64,000 nucleotides of DNA, taken from UBA7703 sp963667195 (GTDB lineage: Bacteria; Bacillota; Clostridia; Christensenellales; CAG-138). Under the pieces are notes generated by a model. The model saw only the letters and a program-made list of their open reading frames with translations. It had not been told where the DNA came from and ran no database searches. The DNA is taken from NCBI GenBank assembly GCA_963667195.1, contig OY762962.1, positions 1,798,001-1,862,000 on the forward strand, given 5' to 3'. Position 1 is the first letter of the stretch; each line of letters starts with the position of its first letter. Shown here piece after piece: positions 41,282 through 49,502 of this stretch. The position numbers were made by a program, and so were the translations under genes.

Positions 41282-42082
41282 ATGAACGTCTTCCGGTTTG
41301 AGCTTCGTCGCGCTTGGGTGGGCATCCTGGTGTGGACGCTCGTATTGACCGCGCTACTCGGCGGCATCATCGCGGGCGCGCTGCCTGCGTTCTTGCAAAG
41401 CCGCATCGGCGTGGAGAACATGCTGAAAAGCTTTCCGCCTGCGTTTGCCGCGGCGTTTGGCATGCAAATGGATAACCTCTTCAGCTTTGGCGGGTTTTAT
41501 GCGTTTGGATTTCTCTATTTTTCGCTCTTTGGCGCGATCATGGCATCCGGACTCGGGCTCAACCTCTTCTCGCGGGAAAAGCGGGAGAAGTGCATGGACT
41601 TCCTCCTGACTAAGCCGCGCGAACGAGGCCGCCTGTTCTTCGAAAAGCTGCTTGCGGCGCTGTGTATGCTTCTCGCTTCCAACTTCTTCTTCATTCTGGA
41701 GTCGCTGATTCTCTACCGCGTGTATGCGCCCGCTCCGCTGCTGTTTGGCCGTGCGCTGCTGGCGGCCTCCTCGCTGCTTTGGATGGAGCTGTTGTTCCTT
41801 TCCATCGGCGCCGTGATCGCCGTGTTTGCGCGAAGGGTGCGCTCCGTCTCAGGGCTTGCGACGGCAATCGGCTTTGCGGGGTTCCTGCTCAGCGCGCTAC
41901 ATAGCCTGCTGGAGCTGGAAGACCTTCGCTATATCACGCCGTTTTCGTATTACGACACCGCGAAGGCGTTTTTTGACGGCACATATGAACCGAAATATGC
42001 GCTCGTCGGCGCGGCGCTGACGCTTGTATTAATGGCCGCGGCGTATGCGCGCTATACCCGCGCGGATATTCCGGCGCTGTAA
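41282..42082 (+). CDS. ABC-2 type permease
   Basis: 266 residues, about six membrane segments. The conserved MNVFRFELRRAWVGI start and the loop NLFSREKREKCMDFLLTKPR are those of ABC-2 permeases (ABC2_membrane_3 type). Pairs with the ATPase upstream and the sister permease 17 nt downstream. AGGAGGGGG precedes the ATG. Confidence 0.88.
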   Translation: MNVFRFELRRAWVGILVWTLVLTALLGGIIAGALPAFLQSRIGVENMLKSFPPAFAAAFGMQMDNLFSFGGFYAFGFLYFSLFGAIMASGLGLNLFSREKREKCMDFLLTKPRERGRLFFEKLLAALCMLLASNFFFILESLILYRVYAPAPLLFGRALLAASSLLWMELLFLSIGAVIAVFARRVRSVSGLATAIGFAGFLLSALHSLLELEDLRYITPFSYYDTAKAFFDGTYEPKYALVGAALTLVLMAAAYARYTRADIPAL

Positions 42083-42099
42083 GAAGGGAGGTAAAACAG

Positions 42100-42897
42100 A
42101 TGAATCTCTTTCGCAAAGAGTTGAAATCGGGTCTAAAGCCCTTCCTGTTCTGGTCGCTTGGGCTCATGGCGTTCGTTTTCGCTGGGATTGTGAAGTCCAG
42201 CGCGGCGATGGCGGACGGGCAGTTTATGACGCAGCTGGTCAGCCAGTTTCCGCGCATCGTCGTGGCCGCCATGGGCATGGCAAACGTCGATATCTCGCAG
42301 TTCGGCGGGTTCTATGCGGTGTTGATGCAGTATGTGTTCCTGCTCTCGGCGGTGTATGCAACCCACCTCGGCAGCAGCGCGGTTTCGCGCGAGAGCGTCG
42401 ATAAAACCTACGAGTTTCTGTTCACCAAGCCCAGATCGCGCTCGTTCATCCTCTCCTGCAAGTTGCTTGCGGGGCTCGTGTTCATGACGCTCTATGCGTG
42501 CCTGAACATCGTGTTTTCGCAGCTTGCCGTGCGGCAGCTCGCGCTTACGGCGGATTATTCGCCGCTTTTCCTGCGCTTTAGCATCGCGATGTGGGCCATC
42601 GAGCTTGTGTTTTTCTCGCTGGCTGCCATGTTCTCCGCGAGCATGCGCGTGTCCGAACGCGGCGCGAGGGCGGGCAATCTTGCCGTGCTCGCGACTTACG
42701 CAATTGCGGTGACCTACGATATGCTGGAGCATCCGGGCGCGCTTCGCCTGCTGACGCCGTTTCGCTATTTTCTGAATGCGGAGGTGCTGGATTCCGTGCT
42801 GCAGCCGCTCTATCTGGGCCTGTGTTTCATGCTCGCGGCTGTGTTTCTCTGCGTCGCGTTCGTTCGCTTTGAGCGACGGGATCTCAGCGCGATATAG
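42100..42897 (+). CDS. ABC-2 type permease, paralogue
   Basis: 265 residues, the same layout as the gene before it (MNLFRKELKSGLKPFL; SRESVDKTYEFLFTKPRSRS), so the pair arose by duplication and probably forms a heterodimeric channel. GGGAGG precedes the ATG. Confidence 0.88.
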   Translation: MNLFRKELKSGLKPFLFWSLGLMAFVFAGIVKSSAAMADGQFMTQLVSQFPRIVVAAMGMANVDISQFGGFYAVLMQYVFLLSAVYATHLGSSAVSRESVDKTYEFLFTKPRSRSFILSCKLLAGLVFMTLYACLNIVFSQLAVRQLALTADYSPLFLRFSIAMWAIELVFFSLAAMFSASMRVSERGARAGNLAVLATYAIAVTYDMLEHPGALRLLTPFRYFLNAEVLDSVLQPLYLGLCFMLAAVFLCVAFVRFERRDLSAI

Positions 42898-42946
42898 TTG
42901 CATAGAAGTGACAGAACGGAAACATCTTTTCAAACCTTCGGTAAAT

Positions 42947-42990
42947 CCGCCTGCTGAGCGCCGTTTCGCGCTTTGCGGGCGGTTTCTTTT
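42947..42990 (+). terminator. Terminator of the TetR-ABC operon
   Basis: CCGCC (42947-42951) with GGCGG (42978-42982), inner AGCGC/GCGCT, then TTTCTTTT. Confidence 0.65.
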
Positions 42991-43047
42991 GTGGTAACAT
43001 GATGCGGATTCATCCGCCCTTCGGGTGGAAGGAGGAGTAAACCACAC

Positions 43048-44106
43048 ATGCAATTTCTGGATCTCGTATTTTGGAACAACACCGTTCTGGACTATATCGT
43101 CTTTATCGGCGCGCTGCTGCTTGGCGCCGCGCTGATCTTTGTGCTCGGCCGCGCGGTGCTTCGGCGCATCGCCGCCTATACGGAAAAAACGCAGTCGCCG
43201 TACGGCGAGCTGGTTCGCGTGGGCGTTAAGCGGTACCTACTGCCGGTGGCGTATTTCACGCTGTTTTACAACTGCACGAGAATGCTCACGCTCAACTCGC
43301 ATCTGGAAAACATCGTGGGTACGCTTTCGACGCTGTTTGCGGTCATTATGGCGTCGATATTTCTCTCTTCGCTCGCGACGCTGTTTCTCTCAAAGCTCGG
43401 CAAGGGCAAGCTCGATCAAAACTCGCTGGCGATGCGCTGGCTCATCCGCATCACGAAGGGCGTCATCTGGGGCATCGCGCTGATCCTGTTTCTCGATAAC
43501 ATCGGCGTTAAGATCACGTCGCTGGTCGCGGGGCTCGGCATCGGCGGGGTCGCGCTTGCGTTTGCCGCGCAAAATGTGCTGACCGATATCTTCTGCTTTT
43601 TCACGATCTTCTTCGACAAGCCGTTTGAGATCGGGGACTTCATCATCTCCGGCGATCATATGGGCACCGTGGAGCACATCGGCGTGAAGACCACGCGCCT
43701 GCGTGCGCTCGGTGGAGAACAGCTCGTCGTCTCCAATACGGACCTGACCGGTTCGCGCATCCGCAACTATAAGACCATGCAGCAGCGCCGCGTGATCTTT
43801 ACCCTCGGCGTTACCTACGACACGCCAAACGAGAAGCTGCAGGCGATACCGGGCATGATCAAGAAGATCATCGAGAGCACGGAGGACACGACCTTTTCCC
43901 GCGCGCATTTTGCGTCATTCGGCACCTACAGCCTGAATATCGAGGTGGTGTATTTCGTGCTCACCTCGGACTTTGACCGTTACATGGACATCAACCAACG
44001 CGTGAACCTCGCGATCAAGCAAGGCTTTGAGCAGCTTGGCGTCAAGTTCGCGTTCCCGACCTCCATCGTGCAGATGCAGCCGGGATCGACGCTCTTTCCG
44101 GAGTAA
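43048..44106 (+). CDS. Mechanosensitive channel of the MscS family
   Basis: 352 residues. Three or more N-terminal membrane segments, then the pore helix and hinge GLGIGGVALAFAAQNVLTDIF, split here as GLGIGGVALAFAAQ and NVLTDIF (about 168-188), KPFEIGDFI and the beta domain (GTVEHIGVKTTRLRALGGE). Opens under membrane tension to release solutes. GGAGGAG precedes the ATG. Confidence 0.92.
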   Translation: MQFLDLVFWNNTVLDYIVFIGALLLGAALIFVLGRAVLRRIAAYTEKTQSPYGELVRVGVKRYLLPVAYFTLFYNCTRMLTLNSHLENIVGTLSTLFAVIMASIFLSSLATLFLSKLGKGKLDQNSLAMRWLIRITKGVIWGIALILFLDNIGVKITSLVAGLGIGGVALAFAAQNVLTDIFCFFTIFFDKPFEIGDFIISGDHMGTVEHIGVKTTRLRALGGEQLVVSNTDLTGSRIRNYKTMQQRRVIFTLGVTYDTPNEKLQAIPGMIKKIIESTEDTTFSRAHFASFGTYSLNIEVVYFVLTSDFDRYMDINQRVNLAIKQGFEQLGVKFAFPTSIVQMQPGSTLFPE

Positions 44107-44132
44107 GAGCCGGAGTATCGTATTCCAACATG

Positions 44133-44165
44133 CGAGGCGATCTTTATCAGGTCGCCTCGTTTTTT
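44133..44165. terminator. Terminator between the MscS gene and rsgA
   Basis: CGAGGCGA (44133-44140) pairs with TCGCCTCG (44152-44159), then six T on the plus strand. Its T-run overlaps the rsgA stop region, so it serves the MscS gene. Confidence 0.85.
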
Positions 44166-45255
44166 AGTCCTCGGAATATGTTCCGCGCTTGCCGCCGGAT
44201 TTTTGAATTGACTTGCTCAATTTCGCGATTTCAGTGAAGCGCTGCTGTTTGAGCTTGAGATAGCTCGCCTGATCACACGCGTATTTGGACTCCCGCTGGA
44301 GCTTCTTGTAGCTCTCAAAGCGCGCACGCGGCAGTTCGCCGGAGGCGATCGCCGCCTGTACGGCGCAGCCCGGCTCGCTCTCGTGACGGCAATCCGAGAA
44401 TCGGCAGAGCGGAAAATACGCCTCCACATCCGCAAAGGACTCGCTGAGCCCCGCCGCTGCATCCAGCATGCCGAGTTCGCGCATGCCCGGGGTGTCGATG
44501 ATCATGACTCCGCTTTCGAGGCGGATGAGCTGGCGGTGGGTGGTCGTATGGCGGCCCTTGCTGTCGTCCTCGCGGATGGCGTTGACCGCCATGAGCTCGC
44601 TTCCCGCGAGCGCGTTGACAAAGCTGGACTTGCCCACGCCGGAGCTGCCGAGGAGCACGATCGTTCTGCCGGGTTTGAGATACGCGCTGAGCGCATCAAA
44701 GCCGAATCCCGTCTTCGCGCTGACGGCGAACACGTCAACCCCCGCCGCAACGCGCAGGATCTCGTTCATCTGCTCCTCATTGCTCTCCACAAGGTCGGCT
44801 TTGGTGAGCACCACGACGGGCACAGCACCGGACTGCCACGCGAGGGTGAGGTACCGCTCCAGCCGCCTTGGATTAAGGTCGTGATTGAGCGACTGCATGA
44901 TAAACACGCTGTCGAAGTTTGCGGCAACCGCTTGATCGCCTTCGCCCAGCGTCGGGTTTTTGCGGGCAAAGAGCGACTTTCGCGGGAGCGTCTGCGTGAT
45001 CGTGCTGTCGCCCTGCCCGTTGAAGAGAATCTGCACGAAGTCACCCGTGGTGGGGAATTCCTCCGTGCCGCCGTTGAAGTATACGGCCGACTTGAGCCTG
45101 CCGTAGCACTCCTGTTCGTCGGTGACGAGTGCATAGCGCTCCTTGTGCACCGCGGTCACGCGCGCGGGGATTTCCTGTGCCGCTCCCCGCGCCTGTGCTG
45201 CCGCGCGCATGGCGGGTGTGAACCCGAAGGCATCCAGCCCCGCCAGATTGTTCAT
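44164..45255 (-). CDS. rsgA: Ribosome small-subunit-dependent GTPase RsgA (YjeQ)
   Basis: Assists 30S subunit maturation. 363 residues with an OB-fold N-domain, the circularly permuted G motifs (G4 LTKADL about residue 148, G1 GSSGVGKSS about 203, G3 DTPGMREL about 257) and a zinc knuckle (CRFSDCRHESEPGC, about 281-294). The family's order G4-G1-G3 is preserved. Its ATG overlaps the preceding small ORF by 4 nt, so in this genome it is the last gene of a coupled chain. Confidence 0.94.
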   Translation of the reverse strand: MNNLAGLDAFGFTPAMRAAAQARGAAQEIPARVTAVHKERYALVTDEQECYGRLKSAVYFNGGTEEFPTTGDFVQILFNGQGDSTITQTLPRKSLFARKNPTLGEGDQAVAANFDSVFIMQSLNHDLNPRRLERYLTLAWQSGAVPVVVLTKADLVESNEEQMNEILRVAAGVDVFAVSAKTGFGFDALSAYLKPGRTIVLLGSSGVGKSSFVNALAGSELMAVNAIREDDSKGRHTTTHRQLIRLESGVMIIDTPGMRELGMLDAAAGLSESFADVEAYFPLCRFSDCRHESEPGCAVQAAIASGELPRARFESYKKLQRESKYACDQASYLKLKQQRFTEIAKLSKSIQKSGGKRGTYSED

Positions 45256-45608
45256 TGTTTTGTCCTCAGGATTGCTGCGAGAAGATGCCCGCGCTTTCTC
45301 AGCGGATGGGCGGGCGTTTCTGCGTCATATGCCTGATGCTTTGCGTCGCAGCCGCGGCACGGATGCTGCGCAAAGAGGCTACCGAATTGACCGGCGTTCA
45401 GCGTCGAACCCTGCATGGGTGACGCGAGATGATTCTGTTGATCAGGATACATGGGTCCCTCCAAAGGATCGTTTCGTCGCTTCAGGAGGGCGGCAACGCC
45501 AAATGTGCGCATTTTTGCGCGGCGAAGCGCCAGCTCCAGGTTGAAGTCCGGCTGTTGCCGGAGCATTAGCGCGCATTCCGGCGCAAGAGCGAGACGAAGT
45601 TCATTCAT
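45252..45608 (-). CDS. Unknown small protein, coupled to rsgA (118 residues, or 66 from an internal start)
   Basis: No family recognised. The long form begins at an ATG overlapping the preceding stop (ATGA, 45608-45605) and ends overlapping the rsgA start (ATGA). A second ATG at 45452 has GGAGGGACCC just upstream and would give 66 residues (MYPDQQNHLASPMQGS...HPCRGCDAKH...). The C-terminal part has a C-x-x-C and ends LRKRGHLLAAILRTKQ. Codon use in both parts resembles real genes. The exact overlaps on both sides argue that it is expressed. Confidence 0.55.
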   Translation of the reverse strand: MNELRLALAPECALMLRQQPDFNLELALRRAKMRTFGVAALLKRRNDPLEGPMYPDQQNHLASPMQGSTLNAGQFGSLFAQHPCRGCDAKHQAYDAETPAHPLRKRGHLLAAILRTKQ

Positions 45609-45904
45609 GCGCGTGCTACCCCCTCGATGATGGCAAGAAAGAGATTCTTGCGTGCGCTGCCGGCCTTGCGGGCAGCGGGGTTGCGCTCACGGTGCTTGCA
45701 GGAAGCTGCCATCTCCGTGAAAGAAAGTGCGCGGTGGTTAAAGTTTCGTCTCGTGTCCGCTTCCAGCGAAAGGTTCGCGGACATGAGATAAAGATCGTGT
45801 AACATGGTTTCCTCCAGTAAAATCTTGTGTCGTCGAGTGTCTGGCATGGCTGCCGTTCGGTGTCCTGTGTGCGCGGTGGTAGCGAACGCTGCTTGATTAC
45901 TCAT
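45605..45904 (-). CDS. Unknown small protein (99 residues, or 66 from an internal start)
   Basis: No family recognised. The long form starts at 45904, inside the end of the previous ORF (8-nt overlap). A second ATG at 45805 has TGGAGG 5 nt upstream and gives 66 residues, MLHDLYLMSANLSLEAD..., basic overall, with NFNHRALSFTEMAASC, a KHRER segment and a C-terminal hydrophobic NLFLAIIEG. The 66-residue form is the more likely product because of its ribosome binding site. It overlaps the next ORF by 4 nt. Confidence 0.55.
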   Translation of the reverse strand: MSNQAAFATTAHTGHRTAAMPDTRRHKILLEETMLHDLYLMSANLSLEADTRRNFNHRALSFTEMAASCKHRERNPAARKAGSARKNLFLAIIEGVARA

Positions 45905-46097
45905 CCGCGTGTACCTTGCCGAGCGCAAAAGTGGCGCCAGTCTGCTGTTCGGAGTGCGCTTTTACGCGGATCATTCCGGCGAGGCGCTCCCTCTTTGTGG
46001 CTTTTTTATCTGCGGTAACGGCGCAGCTAAGCTCGCGAAGTCTCATGTTCGTCTCCTTCATCAGAAGGTTGGACGGTATATCGTTGATGTAAGTCAT
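45897..46097 (-). CDS. Unknown 66-residue protein, first of the small-ORF chain
   Basis: AAGGAG lies 9 nt before ATG 46097. The product (MTYINDIPSNLLMKETN...) is mixed-charge and basic; it has RELSCAVTADKKATKRER, which aligns loosely with RALSFTEMAASCKHRER of the following protein, suggesting distant kinship. No family recognised. It lies about 50 nt downstream of a strong terminator-like hairpin, so its expression may depend on read-through. Confidence 0.5.
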   Translation of the reverse strand: MTYINDIPSNLLMKETNMRLRELSCAVTADKKATKRERLAGMIRVKAHSEQQTGATFALGKVHADE

Positions 46098-46148
46098 ATT
46101 CTCTCTCCTTGCGCCATTGTGCGCGGTCGTTGGTTGGTAATTGGGCAT

Positions 46149-46195
46149 AAAAATAGCCGTGACGGGCAGCCCACTCGGGACTGCTCTCACGGCTG
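46149..46195 (-). terminator. Long terminator hairpin upstream of the small-ORF chain
   Basis: On the minus strand AGCCGTGA (46195-46188) pairs with TCACGGCT (46163-46156), and inside it GCAGTCC pairs with GGGCTGC; ATTTTTAT follows. It is a complete intrinsic terminator with about 15 base pairs. Confidence 0.85.
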
Positions 46196-46478
46196 AATCG
46201 GTTTCATGCGCGCTTTTGACTGCAAACAAAAACGAGCACACCCGATCGATATGCCCGTAAAAAATACAGTTCTTCGAAAGGTTCTGCTGACAGACGCGTA
46301 ACCCTTTCCCAAGGCGAATCAAAACGATCTTTGATGCCTGTTTGATGACGAGAGAGAAAGTACGGCGTCTGACGTATTCAGTTGTTAGGCTTTCGCCACC
46401 CTGACCTTGCTCAGCATTTAGAATTTTTCCCCTTTCCGATTTCGCGTGGCAGGCTTGCGCCTGTTTACGAATCATTAC
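46150..46478 (-). ncRNA. Candidate structured noncoding RNA or long leader
   Basis: A good promoter (46514-46485) is followed by about 330 nt with no convincing gene and then a strong terminator. Visible elements are CAGGC-GCAA-GCCTG (GNRA tetraloop, near 46450-46463), GGC-GAAA-GCC (GNRA, near 46393-46402) and a possible long-range helix TGCCCGTAA/TTACGGGCA (46483-46475 with 46260-46252). It is not tmRNA, SRP RNA or RNase P by their usual conserved sequences. It could be an independent RNA or a regulated leader of the downstream ORFs. Unidentified. Confidence 0.5.
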
Positions 46479-46484
46479 GGGCAG

Positions 46485-46514
46485 AGTATAGCATGCAATT
46501 TTCTGTCTATGCAA
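46485..46514 (-). promoter_or_regulatory. Promoter of the candidate RNA
   Basis: Minus strand TTGCAT (46514-46509), 18 nt, TATACT (46490-46485) with an extended TG. Confidence 0.65.
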
Positions 46515-46581
46515 GAGAAATCTCAGAAATAAATCATATATTTTCTCGATATTAGCTAAAAACGTTGTATATACTTTAATA

Positions 46582-46609
46582 AATAAAAAAATCCGGCTCT
46601 AACAGCCGG
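46582..46609 (-). terminator. Terminator of crcB
   Basis: Minus strand CCGGCT (46609-46604) pairs with AGCCGG (46598-46593), then ATTTTTTTATTT. Confidence 0.85.
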
Positions 46610-46631
46610 AAGAAGGGTATATTGGCGAATT

Positions 46632-47006
46632 TCAGCGAGCGAGCACGCCCGCGCCATAGATTGCGAACACGCAGAGCACGACGCTGAGCACCATATACAG
46701 GAGAGCGACCAGTGGTTTTCCGCCGGAGAGCAGCCCGTGCGCCTCCAGCGCAAACGTGGAGAACGTCGTGAACCCGCCGCAAACTCCCACCTTGAGAAAC
46801 AGCAGCGTGCGCGGGTCAAGGCCCGCATCGCGACCCGCAACGGACATGATGAGACCGAGCAGGAACGCACCGAGCACGTTGATGCCGAGCGTGACCAGCG
46901 GGAAACCGCTCTCATGCTCCAGTGGAATGAGGCTGACGAGATAGCGCAGCACGGAGCCGACAAAGCCACCGAGACCGACAAACAAGCAATTCAGGATCAT
47001 AGACAA
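46632..47006 (-). CDS. crcB: Fluoride efflux channel FluC/CrcB
   Basis: Dual-topology dimeric fluoride channel. 124 residues with four membrane segments and the family motifs GGFVGSVLRYLVS (about 14), TLGINVLGAFLLGL (about 42) and GVCGGFTTFSTFALE (about 79). A TTG at 47006 has GGAG 8 nt upstream; ATG 47000, two codons in, is the alternative. Many bacteria carry two adjacent crcB copies; here there is one. No fluoride riboswitch was recognised in its short leader. Confidence 0.93.
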   Translation of the reverse strand: MSMILNCLFVGLGGFVGSVLRYLVSLIPLEHESGFPLVTLGINVLGAFLLGLIMSVAGRDAGLDPRTLLFLKVGVCGGFTTFSTFALEAHGLLSGGKPLVALLYMVLSVVLCVFAIYGAGVLAR

Positions 47007-47059
47007 TCTGTATTCTCCGGGAATCGAAATCATCGCGTGCGCGTGCACGCAATGGCAAG

Positions 47060-47088
47060 AGCATAGCACAAAACGGCAAATCCGGCAA
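47060..47088 (-). promoter_or_regulatory. Promoter of crcB
   Basis: Minus strand TTGCCG (47088-47083), 17 nt, TATGCT (47065-47060) with an extended TG; leader about 50 nt. Confidence 0.6.
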
Positions 47089-47164
47089 AAGCAATTTTGT
47101 GGGGTTCATTTTTTCGGTTGAAAACGAATCAAAATGACTAGGCATACAATTCAACGCTTTTTAC

Positions 47165-47184
47165 ATATACCATATGTGGTATAT
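47165..47184. repeat. Palindrome 1 in the crcB-GH3 gap
   Basis: ATATACCATATGTGGTATAT: 8-bp arms around TATG. The core is the reverse complement of palindrome 2. It lies in a 338-bp gene-free gap otherwise holding only the crcB promoter and the GH3 terminator. Confidence 0.7.
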
Positions 47185-47235
47185 CGCAAAACATGCTTGC
47201 TGTTTTGTAAAAACATAGTAATTATGCTGCCTGAA

Positions 47236-47253
47236 AATACCACATATGGTATT
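47236..47253. repeat. Palindrome 2 in the crcB-GH3 gap
   Basis: AATACCACATATGGTATT: 7-bp arms around CATA. Its centre is 70 bp from that of palindrome 1. The core ATACCA-N4-TGGTAT is shared. Confidence 0.7.
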
Positions 47254-47302
47254 ATGACATACAAGGATTAGTTTTATTTATTTTTCGTATACCGGACAAA
47301 TC

Positions 47303-47328
47303 AAAAGCAGCCCGCCGAAGCGGGCTGC
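47303..47328 (-). terminator. Terminator of the GH3 gene
   Basis: Minus strand GCAGCCCGC (47328-47320) pairs with GCGGGCTGC (47315-47307), then TTTTG. Confidence 0.85.
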
Positions 47329-47344
47329 CTGCATGCAATCCCTG

Positions 47345-49456
47345 TTAAAGTCGAATCTCCAGCTTCACGGGAGAAACGCCGGTGAGTTCGCGGCTGCGCG
47401 CGTCCGGCTGGCTCGTGCCCGCGTAGAGCGAATACCGCCCGCCGGGGAAGTGGCGGTTGCCTGCGTCGTCCACAACCGAAAGCGAAGCGGGAGCAACTTG
47501 CAGCGCGACCTCTTTTGCCTCGGCTGCGTCGAGATGGACGCGCGCGAAACCGCAGAGGATGGGGTTCGGTGTGGAATTGGGCGAATCCTCGGCCTTGAGG
47601 TAGAGCTGGATGACATCCTCACTCGCCACCGCGCCGAGATTCTGCACCTGGGCGCGAACAAGCAAGCCGCCATCAACTGCTTTCTCCGCACTTACGGCGA
47701 GCACGCGGATATCCGCATAGGTCAAGCCGTAGCCGAAGGGGTACAACGGCTTGCGGTCGAGGTAGCGGTAGGTGCGGCCCTTCATCGAATAGTCCGTGAA
47801 CTCCGGCAGGTGCGCGAGGTCCTCGTCGTGATAAAACGTCACGGGCAATTTGCCGGAAGGAGAGCGCTTGCCAAACAGCAGGTCGGCAACCGCTTTTCCG
47901 CCGCGCGCGCCGGGATACCAGGCCAGGAACACGGCGTTAGCCCGCTCCTCGGCCACGGAGAGGTCGATTGAGCTGCCCGCGAGCAGTACGACGACGGTAG
48001 GCTTGCCGACGGCAAGCACGCACTCCATGAGCTCGCGCTGCACGTCCGGCAGCAGCAAATCCGGCTTGTCGCCCGCTTCCATGCTGTTGCCGTCATCCGG
48101 CGCTTCGCCTTCGAGCGTTTCGTCGAGTCCCAGCACGAGCAGAACGGTGTCGCTGTGCTCGGCGACGGTGAGCGCCTCCGCAATGCGGTCGTTGTCAAAC
48201 GCGAGATTCTCGGTCTTGCGGCGGTAAAGTGCGCAGCCGGGCGCGTAGAGCACGCGGACGTCGTCTGCACATTCGTCCTGCACGCCCTCGAGAATCGTGA
48301 TATAGCGGGACGAGGTGCCGTGGTAGTTGCCCGTGAGCGCCACGCGGCTGTCCGCGTTCGGGCCGATGACACCGAGCGTCTTAAGCTTGTCCTTCCGAAG
48401 CGGCAGGATGCCGTCGTTCTTGAGCAGCACACAGCTCTTGAGCGCGGTTTCCTGCGCGAGCGTGAGGTGTTCCGCGCACTCGACGGTCTCGTACGGAATC
48501 TTGTCGTATTCGCTGCCTTCGCCCATGATGCCGAGGAGGTAGCGCGTGGTAAAGGCGCGCTCGGCCGCCAGCGTGACCTGATCTTCCGTGATCAGGCCCT
48601 GCGTAAACGCGGACTTGAGCTGGAGATAGACCGAGCCGCAGTTGATGTCGCAGCCGTTCTTCATGGCGAGCGCCGCGCTCTCCTCCGGGCTGCTGGTCAC
48701 GCCGTGTCCGGTGTGGAAGTCGATCAGCGCCCAGCAGTCGGACACCACGAATCCCGCAAAGCCCCACTTGCTGCGGAGGATATCGACCAGCAGCGTCTTG
48801 CTGCCGCAGCAGGGCTCGCCGTTGACGCGGTTGTAAGCGCCCATGACGCTCTCCACCTCCGCTTCCTTGACCAGTGCCTCAAACGCGGGCAGGTAGGTTT
48901 CCCACATGTCCTTTTGCGTGGCGATGGCGTTGAAGTGATGGCGAATCGCCTCCGGCCCGCTATGCACCGCGTAGTGCTTCGCGCAGGCGCTGGCAGTCAT
49001 GGTTTCGCCCTCGCCCTGCATGCCGACGACGAACGCTTTGCCGAGCTCGGCGGTAAGGTAGGGGTCTTCTCCGAGGGTTTCGTGGCCTCTGCCCCAACGC
49101 GGATCGCGAAAGATGTTGATGTTCGGGGAAAAGAAGGTAAGACCCTTGTAGATATCCCGATCGTCATGTTTGGAAAACTCGTTATACTTAGCGCGGCCTT
49201 CCAGCGCGGTCGCCCGGCTGACAGCTTTGAGCTCGTCCCGGTCAAACATCGCGGCAAGCGCAATCGCCTGCGGAAAGCTGGTGGCGACGCCCGCGCGAGC
49301 CACGCCGTGCAGGCCCTCGTTCCACCAGTTATATGCGGGGATGCCGAGCCGCTCGATTGCGGGCGCTCCGTAGACAAGCTGGGACATCTTTTCTTCGAGC
49401 GTCATTTTGCTCACGAGCGCGCGCGCTTTCGCGTGGGCTGCTTCTCGATTGAACAT
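47345..49456 (-). CDS. Glycoside hydrolase family 3, probably beta-xylosidase or beta-glucosidase
   Basis: 703 residues, no signal peptide, so cytoplasmic. N-terminal TIM barrel with YNWWNEGLHGVAR (about 41), DPRWGRGHETLGEDPYL (about 117), KHYAVHSG and the nucleophile region FVVSDCWALIDFH (Asp about 240); then the alpha/beta sandwich and a C-terminal fibronectin-like domain (YPFGYGLTYADI). WWNEGLHGVAR and SDCWA are typical of the GH3 branch with plant-type beta-xylosidases. The nearby xylA/xylB supports xylo-oligosaccharides as substrate. GGAGG lies before ATG 49456. Confidence 0.88.
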   Translation of the reverse strand: MFNREAAHAKARALVSKMTLEEKMSQLVYGAPAIERLGIPAYNWWNEGLHGVARAGVATSFPQAIALAAMFDRDELKAVSRATALEGRAKYNEFSKHDDRDIYKGLTFFSPNINIFRDPRWGRGHETLGEDPYLTAELGKAFVVGMQGEGETMTASACAKHYAVHSGPEAIRHHFNAIATQKDMWETYLPAFEALVKEAEVESVMGAYNRVNGEPCCGSKTLLVDILRSKWGFAGFVVSDCWALIDFHTGHGVTSSPEESAALAMKNGCDINCGSVYLQLKSAFTQGLITEDQVTLAAERAFTTRYLLGIMGEGSEYDKIPYETVECAEHLTLAQETALKSCVLLKNDGILPLRKDKLKTLGVIGPNADSRVALTGNYHGTSSRYITILEGVQDECADDVRVLYAPGCALYRRKTENLAFDNDRIAEALTVAEHSDTVLLVLGLDETLEGEAPDDGNSMEAGDKPDLLLPDVQRELMECVLAVGKPTVVVLLAGSSIDLSVAEERANAVFLAWYPGARGGKAVADLLFGKRSPSGKLPVTFYHDEDLAHLPEFTDYSMKGRTYRYLDRKPLYPFGYGLTYADIRVLAVSAEKAVDGGLLVRAQVQNLGAVASEDVIQLYLKAEDSPNSTPNPILCGFARVHLDAAEAKEVALQVAPASLSVVDDAGNRHFPGGRYSLYAGTSQPDARSRELTGVSPVKLEIRL

Positions 49457-49502
49457 GGGTTACCTCCTGATAAAAATTAGTAAAAAATTAAGTAAACGTA
49501 TG

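Noticed and set aside
46150..46478. tmRNA, SRP RNA or RNase P RNA as identity of the gene-free transcript
   Set aside because: The conserved SRP tetraloop region, RNase P core sequences and tmRNA alanine-acceptor ends are not present.
47007..47059. Fluoride riboswitch upstream of crcB
   Set aside because: The leader of about 50 nt lacks the conserved pseudoknot sequences of the crcB motif.
49478..49500. Catabolite (cre) site upstream of the GH3 gene
   Set aside because: AGTAAACGTATGTTA has about three mismatches to the cre consensus, so I do not list it as a site.
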